Assembly (NCBI RefSeq): GCF_003008615.1
Contig: NZ_CP027657.1
Location: forward strand, 5,208,001-5,272,000
Length of the DNA: 64,000 bases
Direction: 5' to 3'
Source of the DNA: Pseudomonas mendocina
Lineage (GTDB): Bacteria > Pseudomonadota > Gammaproteobacteria > Pseudomonadales > Pseudomonadaceae
In this document: in pieces, positions 18,939-28,241 of the stretch
How positions within the stretch are numbered: the first letter of the stretch is position 1
How the letters are laid out: the number at the start of each line of letters is the position of its first letter
Notes under the pieces: model-generated
Database searches by the model: none
What the model was told of the DNA's origin: nothing
The model's input: only the letters and a program-made list of their open reading frames with translations
Translations under genes and position numbers: made by a program

Positions 18939-21106
18939 CCCACCCGCTGCGCAGTTTCCTGCTCCACGGTAGCAGCATCATTCTGCTCGGTCTTGCCGGC
19001 CTCGCCGTTGCCGCTCCGCAACACGCCACCACGCTCTATGACGAACCGCCCAAGTATCCGGCGAACTTCAAGCACTTCGACTACGTCAACCCCGATGCAC
19101 CGAAAGGCGGCATCTTCCGTCAGGCCGGCTTTGGCGGTTTCGACAGTCTCAACCCGTTCATCAGCAAGGGCGTGTCGGCCGACGATATCAGCCTGATCTA
19201 CGACACCCTGACCGTGCAAAGCATGGACGAGCCGTTCAGCAGCTATGGATTGATCGCCGAGAAGATCGAAAAGGCGCCGGACAACGCCTGGGTACGATTC
19301 CTGCTTCGCAAGGAGGCGCGCTTCCACGATGGCACGCCGGTAACCGCCGAAGACGTCCAATTCACCTTCGAGACCCTGATGAAAAAAGGTGCACCTATGT
19401 ACCGCGGCTACTATGCCGACGTCGAGCGGGTCGAAGTGGAATCGCCACACAGCGTGCGCTTCATCTTCAAGCACGCCGGTAATCGTGAACTCCCCCTTAT
19501 CGTCGGCCAGTTGCCGGTACTGCCCAAGCACTGGTGGAACGAGCTGGACGACAGCAAGAAGGCGCAGCAGCCCGTGCTGGGTGACGAGCGCATCAGCGAA
19601 GCAATCGAGGCCGACCCGGACGGCCGTTCGATCCTCGTACGCCTGCAGGAAGACCCGCGTCTGGACGGCAATCAGGCGCTCAGCCTGGAGGTGCTGCAAC
19701 TCAACTTGCAAGCCGCCAGTCGCGCCGAAGACCAGGCTCTGGTACCGCTCAAGCAGATCGACAACATCACCGAAGAGGATCAGCGCAGCCTGCGTCTGAG
19801 CCTGCGCAAGCCTGCCGATGACGCTCTGCTCGAAACCCTGCGCCAGTTGCCATTGTTGCCGGCCAAGCGCGACTTCGCTCGCGGCAATCTGGAGCGTCCG
19901 CTTGGCAGCGGCCCCTACAAGGTCGGCCGTGTGCAGGCTGGGCGCAGCATCCGCTACGACCGGGTCGAGGACTGGTGGGCCAAGGATCTACCGGTCAGCC
20001 GAGGTTTCTACAACTTCGACCAGATGCAGGTCGATTACTACCGCGACAACACCGTGGCGCTTGAAGCGCTCAAGGCCGGCCAATTCGATTACTGGCTGGA
20101 AGTCAGCGCGAAAAACTGGGCCACGGCCTACAACACGCCAGCGGTCGCCAACGGCCAATTGCTCAAGGAAGAAATCCAGAACCGCAACCCAACGGGCATG
20201 CAAGGCTTCATTTTCAACACGCGCCGCCCGCAGTTTCAGGATCGCCGCGTACGCGAAGCCCTCGGCCTGCTGTTCGATTTCGAATGGGCCAACAAGCGCT
20301 TGTTCAATGGCGCCTATTTCCGTACTCGCAGCTACTTCGACAACTCCGAGCTAGCCTCGCAGGGCCTACCGGGCGAAGACGAGCTGGCCATTCTCGAACC
20401 GCTGCGCGGCAAGATCCCGGCCGAAGTATTCAGCGACGAGTTCCGTGTACCGGTCACCGACGGCAGCGGCATCATTCGTGAGCAACAGCGGCGCGCCTAT
20501 CAGCTGCTGCAGCAGGCTGGCTGGCGTATCGAGGGTGACCGCATGCTCGATGCCAACGGTCAGCCCGTGAGCTTCGAATTCCTCCTCGCACAGACCGAGT
20601 TCGAACGCATTCTGCTGCCGTTCAAACGCAACCTGGCAGATCTCGGCATGGATCTGGTGATCCGCCGCGTCGATGTCTCGCAGTACCTCAATCGCCTGCG
20701 TTCGCGCGACTTCGACATGATCGTCGGCGGCTTTGGCCAGTCCAACTCGCCCGGCAACGAGCAACGCGAATACTGGCACTCCTCCAGCGCCGACAACCCC
20801 GGTAGTCGCAACTTCATTGGTCTCAAGGATCCAGCCATCGACCAGCTCGTCGAGGGACTGATCAATGCCGACTCACGGCAAAACCTGATCGCCCACACCC
20901 GCGCCCTGGATCGCGTGCTGCTGTGGGGCTACTACGTAATCCCCAACTGGCACATCAGAACCTGGCGAGTGGCGTACTGGAACCGTTTCGAACACCCGAA
21001 AGTCACACCGCTCTACGATATCGGCCTGCATACCTGGTGGGTGCGCCCTGGCCTGGAGCAGCCGAGCGACGCGCAGCAACAAGCGACCGAAGAGGCGGGG
21101 CAATAA
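18935..21106 (+). CDS. nppA2: Second substrate-binding protein NppA2-like, with an internal insertion
   Basis: Paralogue of the preceding gene, 723 residues, signal peptide ending near LAVAAPQ. The two proteins align closely at both ends (for example SLNPFISKG and [10 protein letters not shown]), but this one carries about 110 extra residues, roughly 203-312, just before the PLGSGPY loop. The extra segment ends in [11 protein letters not shown], echoing the [10 protein letters not shown] that precedes it, which suggests a partial internal duplication. The rest of the SBP family 5 fold is complete. It may bind a different peptide class from NppA1 while sharing the permease. Confidence 0.87.
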   Translation: MTHPLRSFLLHGSSIILLGLAGLAVAAPQHATTLYDEPPKYPANFKHFDYVNPDAPKGGIFRQAGFGGFDSLNPFISKGVSADDISLIYDTLTVQSMDEPFSSYGLIAEKIEKAPDNAWVRFLLRKEARFHDGTPVTAEDVQFTFETLMKKGAPMYRGYYADVERVEVESPHSVRFIFKHAGNRELPLIVGQLPVLPKHWWNELDDSKKAQQPVLGDERISEAIEADPDGRSILVRLQEDPRLDGNQALSLEVLQLNLQAASRAEDQALVPLKQIDNITEEDQRSLRLSLRKPADDALLETLRQLPLLPAKRDFARGNLERPLGSGPYKVGRVQAGRSIRYDRVEDWWAKDLPVSRGFYNFDQMQVDYYRDNTVALEALKAGQFDYWLEVSAKNWATAYNTPAVANGQLLKEEIQNRNPTGMQGFIFNTRRPQFQDRRVREALGLLFDFEWANKRLFNGAYFRTRSYFDNSELASQGLPGEDELAILEPLRGKIPAEVFSDEFRVPVTDGSGIIREQQRRAYQLLQQAGWRIEGDRMLDANGQPVSFEFLLAQTEFERILLPFKRNLADLGMDLVIRRVDVSQYLNRLRSRDFDMIVGGFGQSNSPGNEQREYWHSSSADNPGSRNFIGLKDPAIDQLVEGLINADSRQNLIAHTRALDRVLLWGYYVIPNWHIRTWRVAYWNRFEHPKVTPLYDIGLHTWWVRPGLEQPSDAQQQATEEAGQ

Positions 21107-21107
21107 C

Positions 21108-22181
21108 ATGCTGGCCTATATCTTTCGTCGCCTGCTGCTGATCATCCCTACCCTGTTCGGCATTCTGGTCATCAACTTCATCATCATCCAGGCCGCTCCC
21201 GGCGGCCCCGTGGAACAGATGATCGCCAAACTCGAAGGCTTCGATGGCGCCACCAGCCGCATCGCTGGTGGCGGCGCCGAAGTTTCGGTGGCCGGCTCCA
21301 ACTATCGCGGCGCACAGGGCCTCGACCCGCAACTGATCGCTGAAATCGAGAAGATGTACGGCTTCGACAAGTCGGCGCCGGAGCGCTTCTGGATCATGTT
21401 GAAGAACTACGCACAGCTCGACTTCGGCTCCAGCTTCTTCCGCGACGCTCAGGTCATCGACCTGATCATCGAGAAGATGCCGGTATCGATCTCCCTTGGT
21501 TTATGGAGCACCCTGATCATGTATCTGGTCTCCATCCCCCTGGGAATTGCAAAAGCCACGCGCCACGGCAGCGCCTTCGACGTCTGGACCAGTTCGGCGA
21601 TCATCATCGGTTACGCCATTCCCGCGTTTCTCTTCGCCATCCTGCTGATCGTGCTGTTCGCCGGCGGCAGCTATTGGGACTGGTTCCCGCTGCGCGGGCT
21701 AACCTCGAACAACTTCGAAGAACTGAGTCTCGGCGGCAAGATTCTCGACTACCTCTGGCACCTGGTGCTGCCGGTCACCGCTCTGGTCATTGGCAACTTC
21801 GCCACCCTGACCCTGCTGACCAAGAACAGCTTCCTCGACGAGATCGGCAAACAGTACGTGACTACGGCTCGCGCCAAGGGTCTGAGCAATAACCGCGTGC
21901 TCTACGGCCATGTCTTCCGCAACGCCATGCTGCTGATCATCGCCGGCTTCCCGGCCGCCTTCATCGGCATCTTCTTCACTGGCTCCCTGCTGATCGAGGT
22001 GATCTTCTCACTCGACGGCCTGGGCCTGATGAGTTTCGAGGCGGCGATCAACCGCGACTACCCGGTGGTGTTCGGCACCCTGTTCATCTTCACCTTACTG
22101 GGGCTGATCGTGAAACTGATCGGTGACATCACCTACACCCTGGTCGATCCGCGTATCGACTTCGAAAGCAGGGAGGGTTGA
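21108..22181 (+). CDS. nppB: Peptide ABC transporter permease NppB-like
   Basis: A 357-residue inner-membrane permease of the DppB/OppB/YejB type with an N-terminal segment [19 protein letters not shown], a periplasmic stretch of about 100 residues, and five further hydrophobic segments. The cytoplasmic EAA loop that contacts the ATPase reads [20 protein letters not shown] (about 252-271). It starts one base after nppA2 stops and pairs with NppC to form the membrane channel. Confidence 0.92.
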   Translation: MLAYIFRRLLLIIPTLFGILVINFIIIQAAPGGPVEQMIAKLEGFDGATSRIAGGGAEVSVAGSNYRGAQGLDPQLIAEIEKMYGFDKSAPERFWIMLKNYAQLDFGSSFFRDAQVIDLIIEKMPVSISLGLWSTLIMYLVSIPLGIAKATRHGSAFDVWTSSAIIIGYAIPAFLFAILLIVLFAGGSYWDWFPLRGLTSNNFEELSLGGKILDYLWHLVLPVTALVIGNFATLTLLTKNSFLDEIGKQYVTTARAKGLSNNRVLYGHVFRNAMLLIIAGFPAAFIGIFFTGSLLIEVIFSLDGLGLMSFEAAINRDYPVVFGTLFIFTLLGLIVKLIGDITYTLVDPRIDFESREG

Positions 22182-22184
22182 TCG

Positions 22185-23204
22185 ATGAAACTCTCCCCTC
22201 TCAATCAACGCCGCTTCGAACGCTTCAAGGCCCACAAGCGCGGCTGGTGGTCGCTATGGCTGTTCCTCATCCTCTTCGGCCTCAGCCTCGGCGCAGAAAT
22301 GATCGCCAACGACAAGCCACTGGCGGTGCGCTACGACGGCGAGTGGTATTTCCCGGTGCTCAAGCGCTACCCGGAAACCGTGTTCGGCGGTGAATTCCCG
22401 CTGCAGGCCAACTACAAGAGCCCCTACATCCAGGAACTGATCGCAGAGAAAGATGGACGGATGATCTGGCCGCCAATCCCGTTCAGCTATTCGAGCATCA
22501 ACTACGACCTGGAAGTGCCGGCGCCCGCACCGCCCTCGGCACAGAACTGGCTTGGCACCGATGATCAGGGCCGCGACGTGCTGGCACGAGTGATCTACGG
22601 CTTCCGCATCTCGGTGCTGTTCGCCCTGATCCTGACCCTGGCCAGCTCGGTGATCGGCGTTGTTGCCGGCGCCTTGCAGGGCTTTTACGGTGGCTGGGTC
22701 GACCTGCTCGGCCAGCGCTTTCTGGAAATCTGGTCAGGCCTGCCAGTGCTCTACCTGCTGATCATCCTGGCCAGTTTCGTCCAGCCCAATTTCTGGTGGC
22801 TGCTGGGCATCATGCTGCTGTTCTCATGGATGAGCCTGGTGGACGTGGTACGCGCCGAGTTCCTGCGCGGGCGCAATCTAGAGTACGTGCGCGCTGCCCG
22901 CGCGCTGGGTATGGATAACGGCGCGATCATGTTTCGCCACATCCTGCCCAATGCGATGGTCTCCACCATGACTTTCATGCCGTTCATTCTCACCGGCGCG
23001 ATCGGCACGCTTACCGCCCTGGACTTCCTCGGCTTCGGCCTACCGCCTGGCGCACCCTCGCTGGGTGAACTGGTCGCACAGGGCAAGAGCAACCTGCAGG
23101 CGCCCTGGCTGGGCATCAGTGCCTTCGCCGTACTGGCGATCATGCTGAGCCTGCTGGTGTTCATCGGCGAAGCCGCCCGCGATGCCTTCGACCCGAGGAA
23201 ATGA
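22185..23204 (+). CDS. nppC: Peptide ABC transporter permease NppC-like
   Basis: A 339-residue permease of the DppC/YejE type. An N-terminal cytoplasmic stretch (RRFERFKAHKRGWWSLWLF) leads into the first membrane segment, then a long external loop with GTDDQGRDVLARVIYG, the DppC family signature. The EAA loop reads RAARALGMDNGAIMFRHILP (about 236-255). The gene begins three bases after nppB and is followed one base later by nppD. Confidence 0.92.
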   Translation: MKLSPLNQRRFERFKAHKRGWWSLWLFLILFGLSLGAEMIANDKPLAVRYDGEWYFPVLKRYPETVFGGEFPLQANYKSPYIQELIAEKDGRMIWPPIPFSYSSINYDLEVPAPAPPSAQNWLGTDDQGRDVLARVIYGFRISVLFALILTLASSVIGVVAGALQGFYGGWVDLLGQRFLEIWSGLPVLYLLIILASFVQPNFWWLLGIMLLFSWMSLVDVVRAEFLRGRNLEYVRAARALGMDNGAIMFRHILPNAMVSTMTFMPFILTGAIGTLTALDFLGFGLPPGAPSLGELVAQGKSNLQAPWLGISAFAVLAIMLSLLVFIGEAARDAFDPRK

Positions 23205-23205
23205 C

Positions 23206-24819
23206 ATGAGCCAGCACGAAACCCTGTTGCAAGTTCGCGACCTGGCCGTGGAGTTCGTCAGCGGCGAGCAGCGCCAGTGCGTGGTCGAAGGTGTCAGCTT
23301 CGACATCCGCCAAGGCGAAACCCTGGCTCTGGTCGGTGAGAGTGGTTCTGGCAAGTCGGTCACTGCCCACTCCATTTTGCGCCTGCTGCCCTACCCGCTC
23401 GCTCGCCACCCTCACGGCAGCATCGAGTACGCCGGTGAAGACCTGCTCAAACTCAGCGAAGGCCGATTGCGCGGCATCCGCGGCAACCGTATCGCCATGG
23501 TCTTCCAGGAGCCCATGACCTCGCTTAATCCACTGCACAGCATCGAGAAGCAGATCAACGAGGTGCTCGCCCTGCACAAGGGCCTGCGTGGCAAGGCCGC
23601 CAGTGCACGCACGCTGGAGTTGCTCGAACTGGTCGGCATCCCCGAACCGAAGAAACGCCTCAAGGCCTACCCGCACGAGCTTTCCGGCGGCCAACGGCAG
23701 CGGGTGATGATCGCCATGGCGCTGGCCAATGAGCCACAACTGCTGATTGCCGACGAACCAACCACTGCGCTGGACGTCACCGTGCAGCTGAAAATCCTCG
23801 AGTTGCTCAAGGATCTGCAGGCACGCCTGGGCATGTCACTGCTACTGATCAGCCATGATCTCAACCTCGTCCGCAGAATTGCACATCGCGTATGTGTCAT
23901 GCAGCGCGGTCGCATCGTCGAACAGGCATCGTGTGAAAAACTGTTCCAGGCACCAGAGCATCCCTACACCAAGGAGTTGCTCGGTGCCGAACCCAGCGGC
24001 GAACCTGCGGCCAACCCCGTAGGCCAGCCGTTGCTGGAAGTGGACGATCTGCGTGTCTGGTTCCCGATCAAGAAGGGCCTGCTGCGCAAGACCGTGGATC
24101 ATGTCAAAGCGGTGGACGGCATCAACTTCAGCCTGCTTCAGGGCCAGACCCTGGGCATCGTCGGCGAGAGTGGTTCCGGCAAGTCCACGCTGGGCATGGC
24201 CATCCTGCGACTGCTCGCCAGTCGCGGCGACATCCGCTTCCAGGGCCAGCAGTTGCAGGGCTTGTCGCAGAAAGAGGTTCGTCCCCTGCGGCGACAGATG
24301 CAGGTGGTGTTTCAGGATCCTTTCGGCAGTCTCAGCCCGCGCATGTCGGTGGGTCAGATCGTCGGAGAAGGCCTGCGCATTCACGGCATGGGCAATGAGG
24401 CCGAGCAGGAACAGGCGATCATCGATGCGCTTTTGGAGGTAGGGCTGGATCCGCAGACGCGGCACCGCTACCCCCACGAGTTTTCTGGTGGGCAACGGCA
24501 GCGGATTGCCATTGCCCGGGCACTGGTGTTGAAACCGGCGCTGATCCTGCTGGACGAGCCCACTTCGGCGCTCGACCGTACGGTGCAGCGTCAGGTGGTG
24601 GAGTTGCTGCGCGGCTTGCAGGCCAAGTACAACCTGACCTACCTGTTCATCAGCCACGACCTGGCGGTAGTCAGGGCGCTGAGCCATCAATTGATGGTGG
24701 TGAAACAGGGTCAGGTGGTCGAACAGGGGTCTGCCGAATCGATCTTCAACTCACCGCAACACCCTTATACGCAGCAATTGCTGGAAGCCGCATTCATGGC
24801 CCCGGCAACGGCTCACTGA
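23206..24819 (+). CDS. nppD: Peptide ABC transporter ATP-binding protein with two nucleotide-binding domains, NppD-like
   Basis: A 537-residue fused ATPase. Both domains carry Walker A (GESGSGKS at about 44-51 and again at about 322-329), the ABC signature LSGGQRQR and FSGGQRQR, and Walker B ending in DEP. The N-terminal domain resembles DppD/OppD and the C-terminal one DppF/OppF, each with the oligopeptide-transporter tail HPYT. It powers the NppB/NppC channel. The downstream fabI begins only 28 bases later, so npp transcripts may read into fabI. Confidence 0.93.
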   Translation: MSQHETLLQVRDLAVEFVSGEQRQCVVEGVSFDIRQGETLALVGESGSGKSVTAHSILRLLPYPLARHPHGSIEYAGEDLLKLSEGRLRGIRGNRIAMVFQEPMTSLNPLHSIEKQINEVLALHKGLRGKAASARTLELLELVGIPEPKKRLKAYPHELSGGQRQRVMIAMALANEPQLLIADEPTTALDVTVQLKILELLKDLQARLGMSLLLISHDLNLVRRIAHRVCVMQRGRIVEQASCEKLFQAPEHPYTKELLGAEPSGEPAANPVGQPLLEVDDLRVWFPIKKGLLRKTVDHVKAVDGINFSLLQGQTLGIVGESGSGKSTLGMAILRLLASRGDIRFQGQQLQGLSQKEVRPLRRQMQVVFQDPFGSLSPRMSVGQIVGEGLRIHGMGNEAEQEQAIIDALLEVGLDPQTRHRYPHEFSGGQRQRIAIARALVLKPALILLDEPTSALDRTVQRQVVELLRGLQAKYNLTYLFISHDLAVVRALSHQLMVVKQGQVVEQGSAESIFNSPQHPYTQQLLEAAFMAPATAH

Positions 24820-24847
24820 TCCTTGAAACAGGAAGAGGAATAGCACC

Positions 24848-25642
24848 ATGGGTTTTCTAACCGGTAAGCGCGTACTCATCGTTGGCGTCGCCAGCAAACT
24901 GTCCATCGCCTCGGGTATCGCTGCCGCCATGCATCGCGAAGGTGCCGAGCTGGCTTTCACCTACCAGAACGAGAAGCTCAAGGGCCGCGTAGAAGACTTC
25001 GCCGCCGGCTGGGGCTCCAGCGCCGACCTGTGCTTCCCTTGCGACGTCGCCAGCGATGAGGAAATCGCAGCCGTATTCGAAGCGCTGAGCAAGAAATGGG
25101 ACGGCCTGGACTGCATCGTTCACTCGGTTGGCTTCGCTCCGGGCGACCAACTCAATGGCGACTTCACCGACGTCACCACCCGCGAAGGTTTCAAGATCGC
25201 TCATGACATCAGCGCTTACAGCTTCGTGGCCCTGGCCAAGGCTGGCCGCGAGATGATGAAAGGCCGTAACGGCAGCCTGCTCACCCTCTCCTACCTGGGT
25301 GCCGAGCGCACCATGCCCAACTACAACGTCATGGGCATGGCCAAGGCCAGCCTGGAAGCCGGCGTACGCTACCTGGCTGGCAGCCTCGGCCCGGAAGGCA
25401 CTCGCGTCAACGCCATCTCCGCTGGCCCGATTCGCACCCTGGCCGCCAGCGGCATCGCCAGCTTCCGCAAGATGCTGGCAGCCAACGAGAAGCAGACCCC
25501 GCTGCGCCGCAACGTGACCATCGAGGAAGTCGGCAACGTCGGCGCCTTCCTCTGCTCCGACCTGGCCTCGGGCATCAGCGGCGAAATCACCTACGTCGAC
25601 GGCGGCTTCAACACCACCGCCATGGGCGCGATGGAAGACTGA
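24848..25642 (+). CDS. fabI: Enoyl-[acyl-carrier-protein] reductase (NADH) FabI
   Basis: A 264-residue SDR-fold enzyme that performs the last reduction of each fatty-acid elongation cycle. The nucleotide loop [13 protein letters not shown] (12-24) is the FabI variant of the Rossmann motif. Catalytic Y149, Y159 and K166 lie in [20 protein letters not shown], matching the Y-x6-9-Y-x6-K arrangement. G95 in HSVGFAPGD corresponds to the residue whose change gives triclosan resistance in E. coli; here it is the sensitive Gly form. The ribosome site is AGGAAGAGGAA. Confidence 0.96.
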   Translation: MGFLTGKRVLIVGVASKLSIASGIAAAMHREGAELAFTYQNEKLKGRVEDFAAGWGSSADLCFPCDVASDEEIAAVFEALSKKWDGLDCIVHSVGFAPGDQLNGDFTDVTTREGFKIAHDISAYSFVALAKAGREMMKGRNGSLLTLSYLGAERTMPNYNVMGMAKASLEAGVRYLAGSLGPEGTRVNAISAGPIRTLAASGIASFRKMLAANEKQTPLRRNVTIEEVGNVGAFLCSDLASGISGEITYVDGGFNTTAMGAMED

Positions 25643-25650
25643 TGATCGCC

Positions 25651-25684
25651 CTCCCGACGAGGCAACTTGTCGGGAGCGCTTTTA
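25651..25684 (+). terminator. Rho-independent terminator after fabI
   Basis: CTCCCGAC and GTCGGGAG pair around a ten-base loop, followed by CGCTTTT, nine bases after the fabI stop. Confidence 0.75.
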
Positions 25685-25716
25685 GCGTCGTTTAGCGACA
25701 GCCGCCAGGGATGGCA

Positions 25717-25755
25717 GGCAATAAAAAACCGCACACTGTGCGGTTTTTTATTGCC
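25717..25755. terminator. Bidirectional terminator between fabI and ppiD
   Basis: A 39-base palindrome: two perfect 19-base arms (GGCAATAAAAAACCGCACA and its inverse) around a single C. The A and T runs inside the arms allow termination from both directions, fitting its place between convergent genes. Confidence 0.9.
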
Positions 25756-25791
25756 TCGAAAGAGCGCCTGCAGTGCGGCGCTCCCTGAGCC

Positions 25792-27639
25792 TTAGAAGCG
25801 CTCTATATCAGCCTTGGCTTCCAGCTGCTTGCGCAAAGCAGCGAAGTCCTGCTGGCCAGCACGCGATGCGAGGAAGTTGCGGTACATGGCAAGCTCCTCA
25901 TCGGCCAGCCCCTCTTCAGGCACATTCACGCCATCCAGACGCAACACGACATAGTCGCCATTGTTCAGAGTCACACCAGCAAAGGTCGGCTCACCGGCCT
26001 TGGCAGGCTTGGGCATACGGAACAGCGCCTGCAACACCTTGGGCTCGACGCCATCCTGGCTACGCGTAGCCGCTTCCTGTACCTGCCAGCCTTCGGCCTC
26101 GGTTTCACCAGCCTGAACCGCTGCCAGCAGCTTCTCACCCTCGGCCTTGGCAGCAGCACTCGCGCGCTCCTGCAGTAGGTGGTTACGAATGCTCTCGGCC
26201 ACCTGCTCCAGCGGCAACTGCTCGGGCTTGTTGTGTTCCTTGACCCGCACAACCACCACGGTGCTTGGATCCAGCTCGATGGCAGAACTGTTGGTGCCGT
26301 CTTCCAGCACTTCCGGGCTGAATGCCGCCTGCAGAACCTGGCGGTTGGCAGTGATGCCGGTGGCACCACCTTCACGACCGAATGGTTCGGTGACCTTGAC
26401 GGTCAAGCCAAGCTCCTGCGCTGGCTGCACCAGATCGGACGCCTCGAACGCAGCATCTTCCAATTGTTTGGTCGCTTCGACGAAACGCAGTTCGACCTGC
26501 TGAGTCTTGAAGTCACGCGCCAGCTTGTCCTTGAGACTGTCGAAGCTTGGCACTTCCGGAGCCTGGACGCCGAGCAGCTTGATCAGGTGCCAACCGAACT
26601 CGCTCTGCACCGGCTCGGAAACCTGGTCTTTCTGCAGCGCGTACAACGCCTCTTCGAAGGCCGGATCATAGACACCGCGCCCGGCGTAGCCCAGATCGCC
26701 ACCACCGGCAGCGGAACCCGGATCCTGGGAGAACTCCTTGGCCAACGCAGCGAAATCCTCGCCGGCATCGACACGCGCCTTGATCTCTTCGATCTTCTTC
26801 TGTGCCGCTTCGTCATCGCCCTCGATCAGAATATGCGCAGCCTGGCGTTGCTCGGCCAGGTTGGCGATTTCATTCTGATACAGCGGCTGCAGCTCTTCGT
26901 CAGTGACCTCGACCTGGTCGAAGAAACTGTCCTTTTCCAGTGCGACGTATTCCAGCACCACTTGCTCAGGGCTCATGAACTCGCTGGCGTGCTCGTCGTA
27001 ATAAGCGTTGACATCGCTATCGGTCAGCTCGACAGAGGCAGGGTCAGCCTTGATCGTACGGCTGGCAAAATCACGGGTCTGACGCTCCAGATTGGCGAAA
27101 GCACGCGCTTCTTGCTCAGTCACGAAACTGCTGGCACCGAGCCCGGCACGCAGTTGGCCAATCAGCATTTCCTCTTTCAGCATCTGACGGAATTGCAGGC
27201 GGCTGTACCCCATCTGACGGATCACCTGATCGAAGCGCGCAGCATCGAATCGGCCATCGGTCTGGAATTCAGGCGTTTGCAAAATGACCTGATCCAAAGC
27301 GCCTTCTGAAAAGGCGAAATCCGCATCGCCGGCTGCCTGCAGCAGCAACTTGCGATCGATCAGCCCTTTGAGCGAAGCCTCGCGCAGCAGCTTCTCATCG
27401 AGCAGCGAGGCATCGAAATCACGCCCCAGCTGTTGCAGCAATTGACGGCGCTGCATCTCGACGGCCCGGTTCAGCTCGTCGAGAGTAATGTTGTCACCGT
27501 TCACGTCCGCCGCATTGTTGCGATTGCTGGTACCCGTGACGATGGCTTCGAAACCGGTAAAGGCCATCAGCATGACGATGAGGCCAATAATGATTTTGGC
27601 AATCCAACCGCGTGAATTGTCCCTGATGTTTTGCAGCAT
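25792..27639 (-). CDS. ppiD: Periplasmic chaperone / peptidyl-prolyl isomerase PpiD (SurA N-terminal and parvulin domains)
   Basis: A 615-residue membrane-anchored folding factor. I take the start at 27639 (MLQNIRDNSRGWIAKIIIG), the usual PpiD beginning; the open frame upstream adds ten unlike residues. One membrane segment (about 13-33) is followed by the SurA-like chaperone region and a parvulin domain (about 255-355) with AAHILIEGDDE and the GDLGYAGRGVYDPAFEEALY segment typical of parvulins. It assists outer-membrane and secreted proteins at the exit of the Sec translocon. It follows hupB on the same strand, as in many gammaproteobacteria. Confidence 0.93.
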   Translation of the reverse strand: MLQNIRDNSRGWIAKIIIGLIVMLMAFTGFEAIVTGTSNRNNAADVNGDNITLDELNRAVEMQRRQLLQQLGRDFDASLLDEKLLREASLKGLIDRKLLLQAAGDADFAFSEGALDQVILQTPEFQTDGRFDAARFDQVIRQMGYSRLQFRQMLKEEMLIGQLRAGLGASSFVTEQEARAFANLERQTRDFASRTIKADPASVELTDSDVNAYYDEHASEFMSPEQVVLEYVALEKDSFFDQVEVTDEELQPLYQNEIANLAEQRQAAHILIEGDDEAAQKKIEEIKARVDAGEDFAALAKEFSQDPGSAAGGGDLGYAGRGVYDPAFEEALYALQKDQVSEPVQSEFGWHLIKLLGVQAPEVPSFDSLKDKLARDFKTQQVELRFVEATKQLEDAAFEASDLVQPAQELGLTVKVTEPFGREGGATGITANRQVLQAAFSPEVLEDGTNSSAIELDPSTVVVVRVKEHNKPEQLPLEQVAESIRNHLLQERASAAAKAEGEKLLAAVQAGETEAEGWQVQEAATRSQDGVEPKVLQALFRMPKPAKAGEPTFAGVTLNNGDYVVLRLDGVNVPEEGLADEELAMYRNFLASRAGQQDFAALRKQLEAKADIERF

Positions 27640-27700
27640 GCTTCCCCCAGAACGACCGTACAGACTCACCAGCCGCGCAGTGTGGGTAATGTCCAGATAG

Positions 27701-27730
27701 AAGAAAGGCGCATCCTTGGATGCGCCTTCT
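27701..27730 (-). terminator. Terminator after hupB
   Basis: On the minus strand, AGGCGCATCC and GGATGCGCCT pair around a two-base AA loop and are followed by TTCTTC, about 100 bases past the hupB stop and before ppiD. Confidence 0.75.
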
Positions 27731-27833
27731 CGTAACGTGTTAAGCGGTCAGTGCAGCGGAGTCTGCGACTACCTGCCCTGCCTCCTAACAACCGCCAGAA
27801 CCAGCCTGACGGCGAGGCAAACCCGGAAGACGC

Positions 27834-28106
27834 TTAGTTAACGGCGTCTTTCAGAGCCTTGCCAGCTTTGAAGCCCGGGATCTTGGCAGCAGCGATGCTG
27901 ATCGGCTTGCCAGTCTGCGGGTTGCGACCGGTGCGGGCAGCGCGCTCTTTGACAGCGAAAGTACCGAAACCAACCAGTACAACGGAATCACCAGCCTTCA
28001 GAGCGCCAGTGACGGATTCAATCACTGCATCCAGCGCGCGGCCAGCAACAGCTTTCGGGATATCAGCAGATGCAGCGATGGCATCGATCAGTTCCGACTT
28101 GTTCAC
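27834..28106 (-). CDS. hupB: DNA-binding protein HU-beta
   Basis: A 90-residue nucleoid protein. [16 protein letters not shown] begins the dimerisation helices and the DNA-bending arm reads [12 protein letters not shown] (about 61-72), with the intercalating Pro in the RNPxTG motif. It binds bent or gapped DNA and packages the chromosome, and lies downstream of lon as in E. coli. A ribosome site AGGGGAC precedes the start. Confidence 0.97.
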   Translation of the reverse strand: MNKSELIDAIAASADIPKAVAGRALDAVIESVTGALKAGDSVVLVGFGTFAVKERAARTGRNPQTGKPISIAAAKIPGFKAGKALKDAVN

Positions 28107-28198
28107 TCTAAGTCCCCTTATTTCTGTTGAGTTTGTTTCTTGATTTTTAGTGTAAGCAAAGCGGGTGCTGGATGGCCTGCTGACACAATAAGAGCCGC

Positions 28199-28228
28199 TT
28201 TATAACAAGGGCTCAAAAATTGTGTCAA
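28199..28228 (-). promoter_or_regulatory. Sigma-70 type promoter of hupB
   Basis: Minus strand TTGACA (28228-28223), an 18-base spacer and TATAAA (28204-28199), about 90 bases upstream of the hupB start. The -35 box is a perfect consensus. No clear terminator separates it from lon. Confidence 0.7.
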
Positions 28229-28241
28229 GGAAGCCCCCCGG

